Made by a program: the position numbers and the translations under genes. From NCBI RefSeq assembly GCF_937936315.1, contig NZ_CALGWU010000031.1:1-33377 (forward strand): a stretch of 33,377 nt of DNA, read 5' to 3'. This document shows positions 1-8,435 of this stretch, piece by piece. This DNA is from an uncultured Capnocytophaga sp. (GTDB lineage Bacteria; Bacteroidota; Bacteroidia; Flavobacteriales; Flavobacteriaceae). Every line of letters begins with the position of its first letter. The stretch's first letter is position 1. Under the pieces are notes generated by a model. It did no database searches, was not told the DNA's origin, and saw nothing but the letters and a program-made list of their open reading frames with translations.

Positions 1-3
1 CTA

Positions 4-34
4 CAAAGTTACTAAAACTATCCCTTTTTTGCAA
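4..34 (-). promoter_or_regulatory. Leftward Bacteroidota-type promoter leaving the window
   Basis: On the minus strand a -7 box TAACTTTG (4-11) lies 20 bases after a TTG (32-34). This fits the Bacteroidota sigma-factor pattern and would drive a gene to the left of the window, divergent from ktrB. The gene itself is not visible. Confidence 0.5.
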
Positions 35-46
35 ATAAAAAATAAC

Positions 47-79
<33 letters not shown>

Positions 80-92
80 AACTTATATTTTT

Positions 93-124
93 TTGAACAA
101 TCACCAAAAAAAATTGTACTTTTG
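93..124 (+). promoter_or_regulatory. ktrAB promoter
   Basis: A TTG (93-95), a 21-base spacer and a TACTTTTG -7 box (117-124) match the Bacteroidota promoter consensus. Transcription would start near 131, giving a leader of about 33 bases before the ATG at 164. Confidence 0.65.
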
Positions 125-163
125 CCCGATATAAACAAAAGACTATTATAATAAGAGTAATAA

Positions 164-1492
164 ATGTTAAAGAAAATATCCCCCTATACAATTATAATGC
201 TTTCTTTCTTTGGTTTGATAGTGATAGGAGCCTTATTGCTGATGATGCCTTTTGCACATATACCCGAAAAAGACTTATCCTTTTTAGAGGCTTTTTTTAC
301 AGCGACTTCAGCAGTAACTGTTACAGGACTATCGGTAATAAATATAGGGGCTACATTTACTATCTGGGGGAAACTTATTTTGTTAATTCTCATTCAGTTT
401 GGAGGATTGGGAGTACTTACTATTTCTTCTGTTTTGGTATTACTTATTGCCAAACGTATTGGTTTTTATACTAAACGCTTGGTTGCCGAAGGACTTAATC
501 ACAACAAAACCTACGATATTTATGCTATTACTAAGCGTGTAGTGCTTATTACTTTACTTTTTGAGGCAGTAGGAGCAGTGTTTTTATTTTGTTCATTTAT
601 TCAAGACTATTCCTTTGGACAGGCATTGTTTATGGCAGTATTTCACTCGGTTTCGGCATTTTGTAATGCTGGTATTTCATTGTTTCCTAATAGTTTTGAG
701 GGCTATACTTATAATATTTTTGTAAATGGAGTGATTGCTTTTCTTATTATTTTTGGAGGTTTAGGTTTTACTACTATTATTCAATCGTATGAATATTTGC
801 GCAAAAAACGTCGGAGGTTGGATATCAACTCACAGTTTTCGATTATTACTACAATTATTTTGCTTGTAGCGGGGACTTTTTTGTTTTTTACTTTGGAATA
901 TAGCAATTATTACACTTTATATGGTAAGAGTACTTTCAATCGTTTACTTATTAGTTTTTTTCATTCGGTGAGTTTGCGTACAGCAGGTTTTGATACCATT
1001 CCGTTAGAACATTTGAGTAGTGCTACTATTCTTTTTTGCGTAACTTTTATGTTTATAGGAGCCTCGCCTAATTCCACAGGCTCTGGGGTGAAAACTACTA
1101 CTATTGGTATCTTGTTTTTAGGTATAAAAACAGCGTTGTTTAACAAGAATTATATTGAATTTTCTAAAAGACGTATTTCTTGGAAACTTTTTAACAAAGC
1201 TTCAGCTCTTGTTTTTATAGCAATGATGTACGTACTAACAACAATTATTATACTTACAGCTTTAGAACCTAACATAGAATTTACTAAAATAGCTTTTGAG
1301 CTTATTTCGGCATTTAGTACTTGTGGACTTTCAACTGGAATAACTCCAGAGTTGTGTACTTTTTCTAAATTAATATTGATTTTTACGATGTTTCTTGGTA
1401 GGGTAGGACCTCTTACTATAATGTTAGCCCTTTCAAGACCACGAGCAGAAGGAAATTACAAATATCCCAAAGAAAATATTTTAATAGGATAG
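164..1492 (+). CDS. ktrB: Potassium uptake channel subunit KtrB (TrkH/KtrB family)
   Basis: This is a 442-residue multi-pass membrane protein that should form the K+-conducting pore of a Ktr system in the inner membrane. The four selectivity-filter loops of the TrkH/KtrB superfamily are visible: TVTG (about 52-55), CNAG (167-170), RTAGF (272-276) and STCGL (385-389), each with its filter glycine. The basic loop around residues 213-220 separates membrane blocks. The length matches KtrB better than the longer proteobacterial TrkH. The ATG at 164 follows a consensus promoter, and ktrA starts three bases after the stop, as expected for a pore/gating-subunit pair. The gating ligand cannot be read from the sequence. 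Confidence 0.92.
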   Translation: MLKKISPYTIIMLSFFGLIVIGALLLMMPFAHIPEKDLSFLEAFFTATSAVTVTGLSVINIGATFTIWGKLILLILIQFGGLGVLTISSVLVLLIAKRIGFYTKRLVAEGLNHNKTYDIYAITKRVVLITLLFEAVGAVFLFCSFIQDYSFGQALFMAVFHSVSAFCNAGISLFPNSFEGYTYNIFVNGVIAFLIIFGGLGFTTIIQSYEYLRKKRRRLDINSQFSIITTIILLVAGTFLFFTLEYSNYYTLYGKSTFNRLLISFFHSVSLRTAGFDTIPLEHLSSATILFCVTFMFIGASPNSTGSGVKTTTIGILFLGIKTALFNKNYIEFSKRRISWKLFNKASALVFIAMMYVLTTIIILTALEPNIEFTKIAFELISAFSTCGLSTGITPELCTFSKLILIFTMFLGRVGPLTIMLALSRPRAEGNYKYPKENILIG

Positions 1493-1495
1493 ATT

Positions 1496-2155
1496 ATGAA
1501 GAATTTTTTAGTCATTGGATTAGGAGAGTTTGGCAAATCAGTAGCTAAAACGCTCTATAAAAACAAAGCTACAGTATTGGCAATAGATTCGCGTGAAGGC
1601 GTAATCAAGCAGGCTCTCAATGAGGGAATTATAGAGGAAGCAATCATTCTAGATGCTACAGATGAAATAGCTCTTAAAAAAGTAGTGCGCGATGATTTTG
1701 ATACTGCTTTTGTGAGCGTAGGAGATAATATTCAGGCAAGTATACTTATTACCTTGCAGTTGAGAGAAATGGGGGTAAAAAATGTGATTTGTAAAGCTGT
1801 AAATCATACTCAAGAAAAGGTGTTATATAAAATAGGTGCTACTCAAGTAGTGTTTCCAGAAGAACTAATGGGGGAAAAAGTAGCTTATTCTGTTTTGAGA
1901 CCAACTATTATAGAGTATTTCAAATTTGCAGAAGATTATTTTATTTATGAAGTAAAAGTACCTAGAAGTTATGTAGGCAAATCTTTAATGGAGCTAAATT
2001 TGCGACACAAATATGAGATAAATATTTTAGCAGTTAAGCATTCTGATGGCAAAATGAACGTAACTCCTGACCCTAATGTTAAACTTAACAAGGATGACCT
2101 TTTAATTATACTCTCTAACGAAAACGTAATTGATAGAGTTACCAAACCTCTTTAA
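1496..2155 (+). CDS. ktrA: Potassium uptake regulatory subunit KtrA (RCK domain)
   Basis: A 219-residue cytosolic protein starting with a Rossmann RCK_N domain: the nucleotide-binding glycine motif VIGLGEFGKS lies at residues 5-14 and an acidic residue (AIDSRE) follows the second strand. The C-terminal 80 residues fit a TrkA_C domain (KVPRSYVGKSLMELNLR). KtrA rings bind ATP/ADP or NAD(H) and open the KtrB channel. It lies three bases after ktrB in the same operon. The stop codon TAA sits in the loop of a perfect hairpin that probably ends the transcript. Confidence 0.92.
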   Translation: MKNFLVIGLGEFGKSVAKTLYKNKATVLAIDSREGVIKQALNEGIIEEAIILDATDEIALKKVVRDDFDTAFVSVGDNIQASILITLQLREMGVKNVICKAVNHTQEKVLYKIGATQVVFPEELMGEKVAYSVLRPTIIEYFKFAEDYFIYEVKVPRSYVGKSLMELNLRHKYEINILAVKHSDGKMNVTPDPNVKLNKDDLLIILSNENVIDRVTKPL

Positions 2156-2164
2156 AAGAGGTTT
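2144..2164. terminator. Hairpin terminator around the ktrA stop codon, probably bidirectional
   Basis: Nine-base perfect arms (AAACCTCTT at 2144-2152 and AAGAGGTTT at 2156-2164) enclose the TAA stop of ktrA, and T-rich sequence follows. It lies between convergent genes (ktrA and the CPBP gene ending at 2187), so it can serve both strands. Confidence 0.75.
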
Positions 2165-2186
2165 TATATTATTCAAAAGTTTTTTT

Positions 2187-3044
2187 TCACTTCTTCCATC
2201 TATACTTCTTAGCATAGATGTATAATAGAAGAGGAAAATACAATAATAAGGGAGCCCATATGCTGAATCCCAAAGTAGGCTCAGATATATCTCGAAATAC
2301 TGAAGGTACTTGGAACACTGTCCAATCCGAAGTAACTAAAAGGGCTGTGAAAAGGTTGTTAGCAGTATGAAAGCCAAGAGCCAACTCCAGCCCATCGTCC
2401 ATAAGGGTCGTGATTCCTAAAAAAATACCTGTGCCTATATAGTAAATAAGCAGGCTATAACCTAATTTTTCTACTTCAGGATTGGCTATGTGCATCAAAC
2501 CAAACAGCAAAGAGGTAGTAAGTAACGGGAACCACTTATTGCGTACAGTAAGTCCTAAAGCTTGTAGCAAATATCCTCTAAAGAACACCTCTTCAAAGCC
2601 TGTTTGTAAAGGTATAAAAAGAATTACTATTAATAATAACTTTAAAAAAGGTATCCACTGAAAGTTCCAAATATAATCCTCAGGACTGATAAACAGATAA
2701 TCTATCAAAGTAATCCCTACGGTTACTCCTCCCCATAGTAAAAATGAAAACCAAAACCGTTTCCAATCAATGCGCGTACGCCCAGTGATAAGAGCAGTTA
2801 AAGGCTGTCTGTGTACGTACTTCACCCAAAGCAACAATATCCCTAAGAAGATAGCAAATATTACTAAATTTTCAAATAGAAATTGCAATTCACCTTTTTG
2901 GGCTATTTCTGCTTTGATGATAGCAGTTGTATCAAGTAGTTGAGCTACTAAAAAGTTCAACCCTGTAAATAAAAAAAACAGGGTTGGAACTATAATGTAA
3001 AGCCATTTAGGACTTTCTGATAATCGTGCGTTTTGTAGGTACAT
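2187..3044 (-). CDS. CPBP family intramembrane metalloprotease
   Basis: A 285-residue protein with about eight hydrophobic segments. It has the three CPBP (Rce1/CaaX-like, formerly Abi) motifs: EEVFFRG (Glu151-Glu152 and Arg156), FGLMH (His185) and GFHTANN (His226, Asn230). These residues form the glutamate/histidine active site in the membrane. Substrates of most bacterial CPBP proteins are unknown. It is the last gene of the minus-strand operon, with one base between the fucosidase stop and this ATG, so translational coupling is likely. It ends facing ktrA across a shared hairpin. Confidence 0.88.
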   Translation of the reverse strand: MYLQNARLSESPKWLYIIVPTLFFLFTGLNFLVAQLLDTTAIIKAEIAQKGELQFLFENLVIFAIFLGILLLWVKYVHRQPLTALITGRTRIDWKRFWFSFLLWGGVTVGITLIDYLFISPEDYIWNFQWIPFLKLLLIVILFIPLQTGFEEVFFRGYLLQALGLTVRNKWFPLLTTSLLFGLMHIANPEVEKLGYSLLIYYIGTGIFLGITTLMDDGLELALGFHTANNLFTALLVTSDWTVFQVPSVFRDISEPTLGFSIWAPLLLYFPLLLYIYAKKYRWKK

Positions 3045-3045
3045 A

Positions 3046-5127
3046 TTATTTTGTAATAACTCCTATTTCACCGTATACTATTGTCTCAGCATTATCTACA
3101 GTGCGAACAGCGGTAAGTCTGATATAACGTGCTTTTTCTTCAGGGAAACTGATGCGTTGCTCAATAGGATTGTTCTTAATATTACCAAATTCACCTTCAC
3201 TTACTTTTTTCCAATGAGTGTTATCACTACTTACTTCAAATAGGTAATGACTTATAGTACCCGATGCCCAACGGTCTTGTGAAGGCAAATAAGTAAAGCC
3301 TTTTAAGTGCAATAATTCACCTAAATCGATAGTAAGAGTAGCTGGCTGTGAACCTACTTTATGAGCAAATGAACTATTAGGATTCTCATCAATTACTTTA
3401 TGAGCATTTTTAGCCTCTTCAGCAGAGATATTAAGCACTTCCCATAAAGTTTTTGGAACATCTAAAGCGTGTGTTGCTACAGCACTATATTGTTGTGTGT
3501 TGCGGTCAAAACCTACTACTTTTAGCTGAGTAGCAGCATTTACTGCAAACGGAGCTGTATAGCGTACCGATTGTTGGGTAGGCTCAGTACCGTCTAAGGT
3601 GTAATAAATTTCAGTAGTTTCATCAGCAGGAATTAAAGAAACCTCTCCCTTCTTATTGCGAACTACTTTAGGAGTAAGTAACAATACAGGGGCATTATAG
3701 AATCCTATATTACTGATAAGTGGAGAAGCTTTAGCATCTTCTATAGTGAAGCGTACTTTGGTAGCCGTAACAGCAGGGAAACGCAACAAGCGCTTGTAAC
3801 CTATGGTTGTTTGCTGGTCAATAGTCTTCCACTGTCCATTTTGCTCGTATTCTAACTTGAATTTCTTCACACGTTGTCCTAAAATGATGTACTCTTGTGC
3901 CATAAAGCGGTTAAAAGTAGTAGGCTGTGCAAATGTAAATTCTAACGAGGCGTTTTTCACACCCTCATTGGTTGCCCAATAGCTTTTTGTATTATTATCA
4001 ATAGCATTTTCAGCTTTAAACTGTTGGTGTTGTTTGCGTACATCAGTAGCTTTTACTGTAGCTTGATTAGCAAGGTTATGAGCAAAGTCAGCTTCAATTA
4101 CCTTTTTCAGCTCCATAAGGCGTTTTATATCGTTTTCGTGTACCAAACCACGACGGTCTACAGGTAGGTTAAGTAACAAGTTAGCGTTACGACCTACTGA
4201 ATAGTAGTAAATATCTACCATTTTCTCCAAAGGGTGTACTTGGTGGTCTTCACGAGCGTGATAGTACCAACCTGGGCGAATAGACACATCGGCTTCAGCT
4301 GGTATCCAGTTTTTACCATCTTCATCACCTTCAGCCTGATGTTTGAAACGTGACGCACCACTCAATTCAGGTCGTGAAGTAAAAGGCGACCAGCTGGTAG
4401 GAGTACCATAACCGCGTTCGTTACCTATCCATCGTACTTCAGGTCCTTCATCGCTAAATATATTAGCATTAGGCTGTAATTTGCGTATTATTTGGTAGGT
4501 TTTATCCCATTGGTAATAAGTATCTGCATCAATCTTACGGGTTTCGTTAGCCCCTCCGTAGTAGCCACTACCGCCATTAGCACCATCAAACCATACTTCA
4601 AAAATCTCTCCGTAGTTAGTAAGCAGTTCTCGTAATTGGTTGTGGAAATAAGTCACGTAGGCTTCTCTACCGTATTCTGGGTGATTCCTATCCCAAGGTG
4701 ATAAATACACCCCAAATTTTAATCCTGCCTTCTTACAAGCATCCGAAAGCTCTTTTACCACATCACCTTTACCATTTTTCCAAGGCGAATTTTTTACTGA
4801 GTGTTCAGTGTATTTTGAAGGCCATAAGCAGAAACCATCGTGGTGTTTTGCTGTGATAATAACCCCTTTCATACCGGCATCTTTTATCACTTTCACCCAC
4901 TGATTTGCATCTAACTGTGTAGGGTTGAACAGTTTAGGGTCTTCTCCTCCTGTACCCCATTCCATATCAGTAAAAGTATTCATATTGAAATGAATAAAGG
5001 CATAATACTCCATCTCGTGCCAAGGTAACTGGCGCGGGTGCGGAGTCGCCCCTATAGGCTTAGGGGCTTGAGTGCTCTTACAAGCCATCAAGCATAATGC
5101 TGAGGCTAAAAACAGTAATCTCTTCAT
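3046..5127 (-). CDS. GH29 alpha-L-fucosidase lipoprotein with two F5/8C-type domains
   Basis: This 693-residue exported glycosidase starts with a lipoprotein signal (LMAC, lipidated Cys16). Residues about 30-345 form the GH29 barrel: HHDGFCLW at 95-102, and EVWFDGANG with Asp181 as the expected nucleophile. A discoidin-like F5/8 type C domain follows (about 350-480), then a chitobiase-type C-terminal module (YYTLDGTEP, about 490-560), then a second F5/8C-like domain (570-690). The architecture resembles GH29 subfamily B enzymes that cut alpha-1,3/1,4-fucose from host-type glycans. No SusC/SusD pair is nearby, so this is not a classic polysaccharide utilisation locus. The subfamily is inferred from architecture only. 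Confidence 0.93.
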   Translation of the reverse strand: MKRLLFLASALCLMACKSTQAPKPIGATPHPRQLPWHEMEYYAFIHFNMNTFTDMEWGTGGEDPKLFNPTQLDANQWVKVIKDAGMKGVIITAKHHDGFCLWPSKYTEHSVKNSPWKNGKGDVVKELSDACKKAGLKFGVYLSPWDRNHPEYGREAYVTYFHNQLRELLTNYGEIFEVWFDGANGGSGYYGGANETRKIDADTYYQWDKTYQIIRKLQPNANIFSDEGPEVRWIGNERGYGTPTSWSPFTSRPELSGASRFKHQAEGDEDGKNWIPAEADVSIRPGWYYHAREDHQVHPLEKMVDIYYYSVGRNANLLLNLPVDRRGLVHENDIKRLMELKKVIEADFAHNLANQATVKATDVRKQHQQFKAENAIDNNTKSYWATNEGVKNASLEFTFAQPTTFNRFMAQEYIILGQRVKKFKLEYEQNGQWKTIDQQTTIGYKRLLRFPAVTATKVRFTIEDAKASPLISNIGFYNAPVLLLTPKVVRNKKGEVSLIPADETTEIYYTLDGTEPTQQSVRYTAPFAVNAATQLKVVGFDRNTQQYSAVATHALDVPKTLWEVLNISAEEAKNAHKVIDENPNSSFAHKVGSQPATLTIDLGELLHLKGFTYLPSQDRWASGTISHYLFEVSSDNTHWKKVSEGEFGNIKNNPIEQRISFPEEKARYIRLTAVRTVDNAETIVYGEIGVITK

Positions 5128-5159
5128 AAATGATTAATTGTTAATGATTAATTTGATAA

Positions 5160-6251
5160 TTATTCTTTTTCTTCTATAAATATATTGTGTTTTTTAAACA
5201 GATTTCGTGAGTTCTTGATAAAGATATTCATACTGTTCTTCGCTCCTTCGCTAAGGTCTTTATAGTTAGCTGTTTCGTATTCCTTGCAAGGTAATATTTC
5301 AAAAAGATACTTCTTATTAGCTTTAAGAGTCCGATTTACCCATACCAAATAGTACCCCTTATCGGCGATGTAAGTACCTTGTGCATCTTTAAAAAGTGTT
5401 AGCTCTACCATAGCGCCCCCATCTGATGGGGTTTTACGTTGGTTAGACACAAAATTTCCGAGAGAGTAGACAACAAACAGCTCTTTATGAAGCCCTGTTT
5501 GAGGGTAATAATACATAGGTTGTAGCACGTGAGGGTGTCCACCTATAATGATATCTACACCATTATCAAAAAGAAATTGAGCTACTTCTTCCTGTTTTTT
5601 GTTTTGTTTTTGTTGGTATTCTATTCCCCAATGTATTACTACTATCAACTTGTCGAGATGTGTTTTTTTAGCTTTCTCGATATCTTCTTTCATTAGATCA
5701 AAGTCTATACGGTTTACTATAGTAGGTTCAGGGACTGGTAAACCATTAGTTCCATAGGTATAATTGAGAATACCAACTGAAATACCATTCTTAGAAAGCA
5801 CTAAAAGATTTTTTTTATCAAACTCCGTTTTGTTGCGGAAAGTGCCTGTGTGAGCTATTTTAAGAGAGTCAAGAACATCTAAAGTACGGATAATTCCTTT
5901 TTTACCTCTATCACAAGTGTGATTGTTAGCAGTTACTAATACGTCTATTCCACTATCTCTACAAGCAGTTGCTAAAGCATTGGGAGAGGAGAATTGAGGA
6001 TAACCTTTGTAAGGTTTCCCTGCTAAAGTAACTTCCAGATTGGCAATTGCAAAGTCTACTTGAGCGAATTTGTGTTTAATTTTGTCAAACACGGGCATAT
6101 AGTCATATTGCTTAGTATCAGCGTTGTAAGCTCCTTCTACTTGAGGGATATGCCCCATTACATCCCCCATAAAAAGCAATGACATCCTGCTAGCCGTTTC
6201 TTGAGCAAAAGTTGTTGAAAAAAAGAGAAAAGTCAGTAATATACGTATCAT
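5160..6251 (-). CDS. CapA/PgsA-like protein, metallophosphatase fold, exported
   Basis: A 363-residue protein with an N-terminal signal peptide ending near FAQE. Motifs typical of the CapA (poly-gamma-glutamate capsule) metallophosphoesterase-like fold are present: FMGDVMGH, ANLEVTLAG, TANNHTCDRG, VVIHWGIEYQ and GGHPHVLQP. Histidine and aspartate ligands for a metal pair are therefore retained. The family is linked to capsule polymer export, but no capB or capC homologue is nearby, so the substrate is open and a phosphatase or glycan role is equally possible. Its ATG overlaps the stop of the upstream AAA ATPase by four bases. The fucosidase follows after 32 AT-rich bases. Confidence 0.85.
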   Translation of the reverse strand: MIRILLTFLFFSTTFAQETASRMSLLFMGDVMGHIPQVEGAYNADTKQYDYMPVFDKIKHKFAQVDFAIANLEVTLAGKPYKGYPQFSSPNALATACRDSGIDVLVTANNHTCDRGKKGIIRTLDVLDSLKIAHTGTFRNKTEFDKKNLLVLSKNGISVGILNYTYGTNGLPVPEPTIVNRIDFDLMKEDIEKAKKTHLDKLIVVIHWGIEYQQKQNKKQEEVAQFLFDNGVDIIIGGHPHVLQPMYYYPQTGLHKELFVVYSLGNFVSNQRKTPSDGGAMVELTLFKDAQGTYIADKGYYLVWVNRTLKANKKYLFEILPCKEYETANYKDLSEGAKNSMNIFIKNSRNLFKKHNIFIEEKE

Positions 6252-7387
6252 TTAAAACCTATTTTAGTCTGTTTGTTTTGTTCTTTAAGTTCCTTTATAT
6301 CTATATTGGTAAGTTCAGCTAAAGAGTAAGGTTTATCTACTACAAAATTTCTATCGGTAGATTGCAAATACTTATTACATTTTTCAACAGTAAGTTCTTT
6401 AAACTTGTATTCAGCTATTAACCTTCCTTTGCGCAATAGTGCTGAATCTATTTTAGAAATATCGGAATTGAAAGTACATATTAGCTGGCATTCTAATACA
6501 TCAGAGAGCATACCATCGGCTATGTTTAGTATAGAAGATACCACATCGGTATTACTGTTGAAAGCTGTACGTTCGGCTATGTAGTTCTCGCAATCCTCAA
6601 GTACTAGTACTGAGTTTTTATTGCCTATTAGCAGACTGATAAAAGCGGGATCGGTGAGAGAACCTATCATTGTAGTAGGCACAAAGATAAATTTTTTGTT
6701 AGGGATTTGGCTAGTAAGCCATTTAATGTAGTTTGTTTTTCCAGAACCAGCAATACCGTGGAATAGCACTACACCTTTGTTGTCATTAGTTAAGGCATTC
6801 TTTACTCGGCTATGTATCTCAAAAAAATCATCATTGTACATTGTTTCAAAGTCAATGCGATAAGGCTTGATACTATGAGTTTTTATTTCCAAACCTATCT
6901 GTGTTTTTAGCAGTATGGAAACCTTTGATTCCTTAGATATAAACTTTTCTATATATTCAGAAAATAATGAATTTAGATGTTCTTTAGCCTTAGGATTATC
7001 GTTTTGGTAGTATACTGAATTTACTTTGTATAAGCCGTCTTCAAAAATCTGATTGTCATATTCATTTGAGAGATTTTTATCTATAATGAGGAAAATCTCC
7101 AGATCGGGCTGAAAATAACACTCCTCAGATTCGTATAGTTCATTTTGTTTTGAAGCATATTCTATAGTATAGTAATCAGTACATTTTACAAAGTGTTTGA
7201 GTTTGTCACGTTGGATTACTAAGTCCTCATTACCAATATAAATACGAGCCATTAAGTCGTCTAATAAACAACGATAAGGATTACTGAAAGTGAGAAGCTT
7301 GTATTTGTCATAGACTTCTACGTGGTCATCGGAGTCTATTTGTAGAATATTTATGGGATGGTAATATTTAGATTCTTTTATTTTCAT
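6248..7387 (-). CDS. AAA-type ATPase with an uncharacterised N-terminal domain
   Basis: From the ATG at 7387 the protein has 379 residues. The C-terminal half is an AAA ATPase: Walker A GIAGSGKT (about 211-218), a Walker B-like VLVLEDCEN ending in Glu-Asp, a sensor-like CTFNSD, and LRKGRL resembling an arginine-finger region. The first 200 residues match nothing I recognise and lack a signal or membrane segment. A TTG at 7408 extends the frame by seven residues, but it lies inside the -7 promoter box, so the ATG is chosen. It leads the operon with CapA-like, fucosidase and CPBP genes and has a four-base overlap with the next gene. The function is unknown. Confidence 0.8.
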   Translation of the reverse strand: MKIKESKYYHPINILQIDSDDHVEVYDKYKLLTFSNPYRCLLDDLMARIYIGNEDLVIQRDKLKHFVKCTDYYTIEYASKQNELYESEECYFQPDLEIFLIIDKNLSNEYDNQIFEDGLYKVNSVYYQNDNPKAKEHLNSLFSEYIEKFISKESKVSILLKTQIGLEIKTHSIKPYRIDFETMYNDDFFEIHSRVKNALTNDNKGVVLFHGIAGSGKTNYIKWLTSQIPNKKFIFVPTTMIGSLTDPAFISLLIGNKNSVLVLEDCENYIAERTAFNSNTDVVSSILNIADGMLSDVLECQLICTFNSDISKIDSALLRKGRLIAEYKFKELTVEKCNKYLQSTDRNFVVDKPYSLAELTNIDIKELKEQNKQTKIGFK

Positions 7388-7405
7388 AGGAAAAATAATA
7401 AAGCG

Positions 7406-7436
7406 CAAAGATAGTATATAATTTATAAATTAGCAA
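7406..7436 (-). promoter_or_regulatory. Promoter of the ATPase-capA-fucosidase-CPBP operon
   Basis: On the minus strand TTG (7434-7436), a 20-base spacer and TATCTTTG (7406-7413) match the consensus. Transcription would start near 7400, only about 13 bases before the ATG at 7387, leaving a very short leader. Confidence 0.65.
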
Positions 7437-7456
7437 ACTTTATTTTTTGGGTATCA

Positions 7457-7510
7457 AATAACACAAAAACTTTGCTAAAGGTTTCCCTAAAGCAAAGTTT
7501 TTGTGTTATT
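7457..7510 (-). terminator. Strong hairpin terminator after the Bax-inhibitor-1 gene
   Basis: Perfect 20-base arms (7457-7476 and 7491-7510) flank a 14-base loop. The arm includes AAAAACTTTGCT, close to the arm of the hairpin at 8371-8422. It lies downstream of the minus-strand gene ending at 7544 and upstream of the ATPase operon promoter, so it insulates the two units. Confidence 0.8.
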
Positions 7511-7543
7511 CTAATTAGCTAATTGATAAATTGATTTATTAGA

Positions 7544-8329
7544 TTAGTCTCTTCTAGAAAGTAAGATTCTCAATATGTACCAGAATAGCAACATTACTGA
7601 TGAGAACAATTGTAAGGCTGCCCCTACATATTGGTCAGTGCTATATACGTTTTTGATGTTGTAGGTTTCGTATAGAATTCCTCCAGCGGCCAAAGCAACC
7701 ATTGCTAAAGAAAACCAAAGACCTAAATCAAAACCAAAGATAGCGCCTGCAACAATCAAGCCTAATGCAATGAAGCCTCCTATTACTAATACACTACGCA
7801 AGAATGAGAAATCTAGACGAGTGAGAAACACTACAGCAGTAAGTCCCGCAAATAATGACAAGGTTATGATACCAGCTTGTGAAATGATAGCTAAGCCATC
7901 ACTGAAAGCCATTGCTATATAAATCATTGGTAGAAAAATGATAGCTTCTAAAAGTACATAAATACCTAAGCCTCTATATTGAGTACTTCTGTCCTGTGCT
8001 TGTGTCCATTTGCTAGCAAGCATAGAGCCCAACCAGAACCCACCTAAGATAAGTAACCATACAAAAGGACTACTTACCATAGAGATAATTAAACTTTCAG
8101 GCACTATATTTATCAAAATAGCTTCTACTACTATAAAAGCCAAAAGTGCTATTGCTACGTGAGAGTAGGTTTTACGATAGAAAGTAGCTTGTTCTACATT
8201 AGTTGCATACGATACTAATTCAGGAGCATTGTTGTTCTGATAGTTAGGGTTGTAGTTGTTATTGAAATTCAAGTTATAGCTATTGTTGCTATTACTATTG
8301 TTGTTTAGATTGTAATTGTTGTTGCTCAT
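7544..8329 (-). CDS. Bax inhibitor-1 / YccA family membrane protein
   Basis: A 261-residue protein whose residues about 45-258 carry seven hydrophobic segments, with the conserved start YRKTYSHVAIALLAF and the late YETYNIKN segment typical of the BI-1/YccA (UPF0005) family. Members are pH-sensitive calcium leak channels or modulators of membrane proteases in characterised cases; the role here is not known. The first 35 residues are extremely rich in Asn and Tyr (18 or more Asn), encoded by AAC/AAT runs, and look disordered. No clear -7 box was found upstream, so part of its transcription may be read-through from the aldolase gene past the hairpin at 8371-8422. Confidence 0.88.
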   Translation of the reverse strand: MSNNNYNLNNNSNSNNSYNLNFNNNYNPNYQNNNAPELVSYATNVEQATFYRKTYSHVAIALLAFIVVEAILINIVPESLIISMVSSPFVWLLILGGFWLGSMLASKWTQAQDRSTQYRGLGIYVLLEAIIFLPMIYIAMAFSDGLAIISQAGIITLSLFAGLTAVVFLTRLDFSFLRSVLVIGGFIALGLIVAGAIFGFDLGLWFSLAMVALAAGGILYETYNIKNVYSTDQYVGAALQLFSSVMLLFWYILRILLSRRD

Positions 8330-8370
8330 AAAACTCTAAATAAAAAATATTTGTTTCTTTAGTAAATCAA

Positions 8371-8422
8371 AAACTTTGCCAAAAGACCTACCCTAATACT
8401 GAGTAGCCTTTTGGCAAAGTTT
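8371..8422 (-). terminator. Hairpin terminator/attenuator after the aldolase gene
   Basis: Perfect 15-base arms AAACTTTGCCAAAAG (8371-8385) and its complement (8408-8422), with an inner CTAC/GTAG pairing (8388-8391 with 8403-8406), lie just after the fba stop. A short T run follows on the minus strand. It sits between fba and the BI-1 gene. Confidence 0.78.
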
Positions 8423-8435
8423 ATCAGGGGGAATA

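Noticed and set aside
184..393. Open frames opposite ktrB, guaB, aroC, fbaA, dnaX and other genes
   Set aside because: They are antisense shadows of conserved genes with no promoter and low-complexity or improbable proteins.
5128..5159. AT-rich repeats (AATGATTAATT-type) between genes, also near 11033-11055
   Set aside because: They resemble each other only because short AT-rich spacers in this genome share simple words; no defined unit or hairpin with a clear role.
7388..7408. Earlier TTG start of the AAA ATPase at 7408
   Set aside because: The TTG is part of the TATCTTTG promoter box, so it lies upstream of the predicted transcript start.
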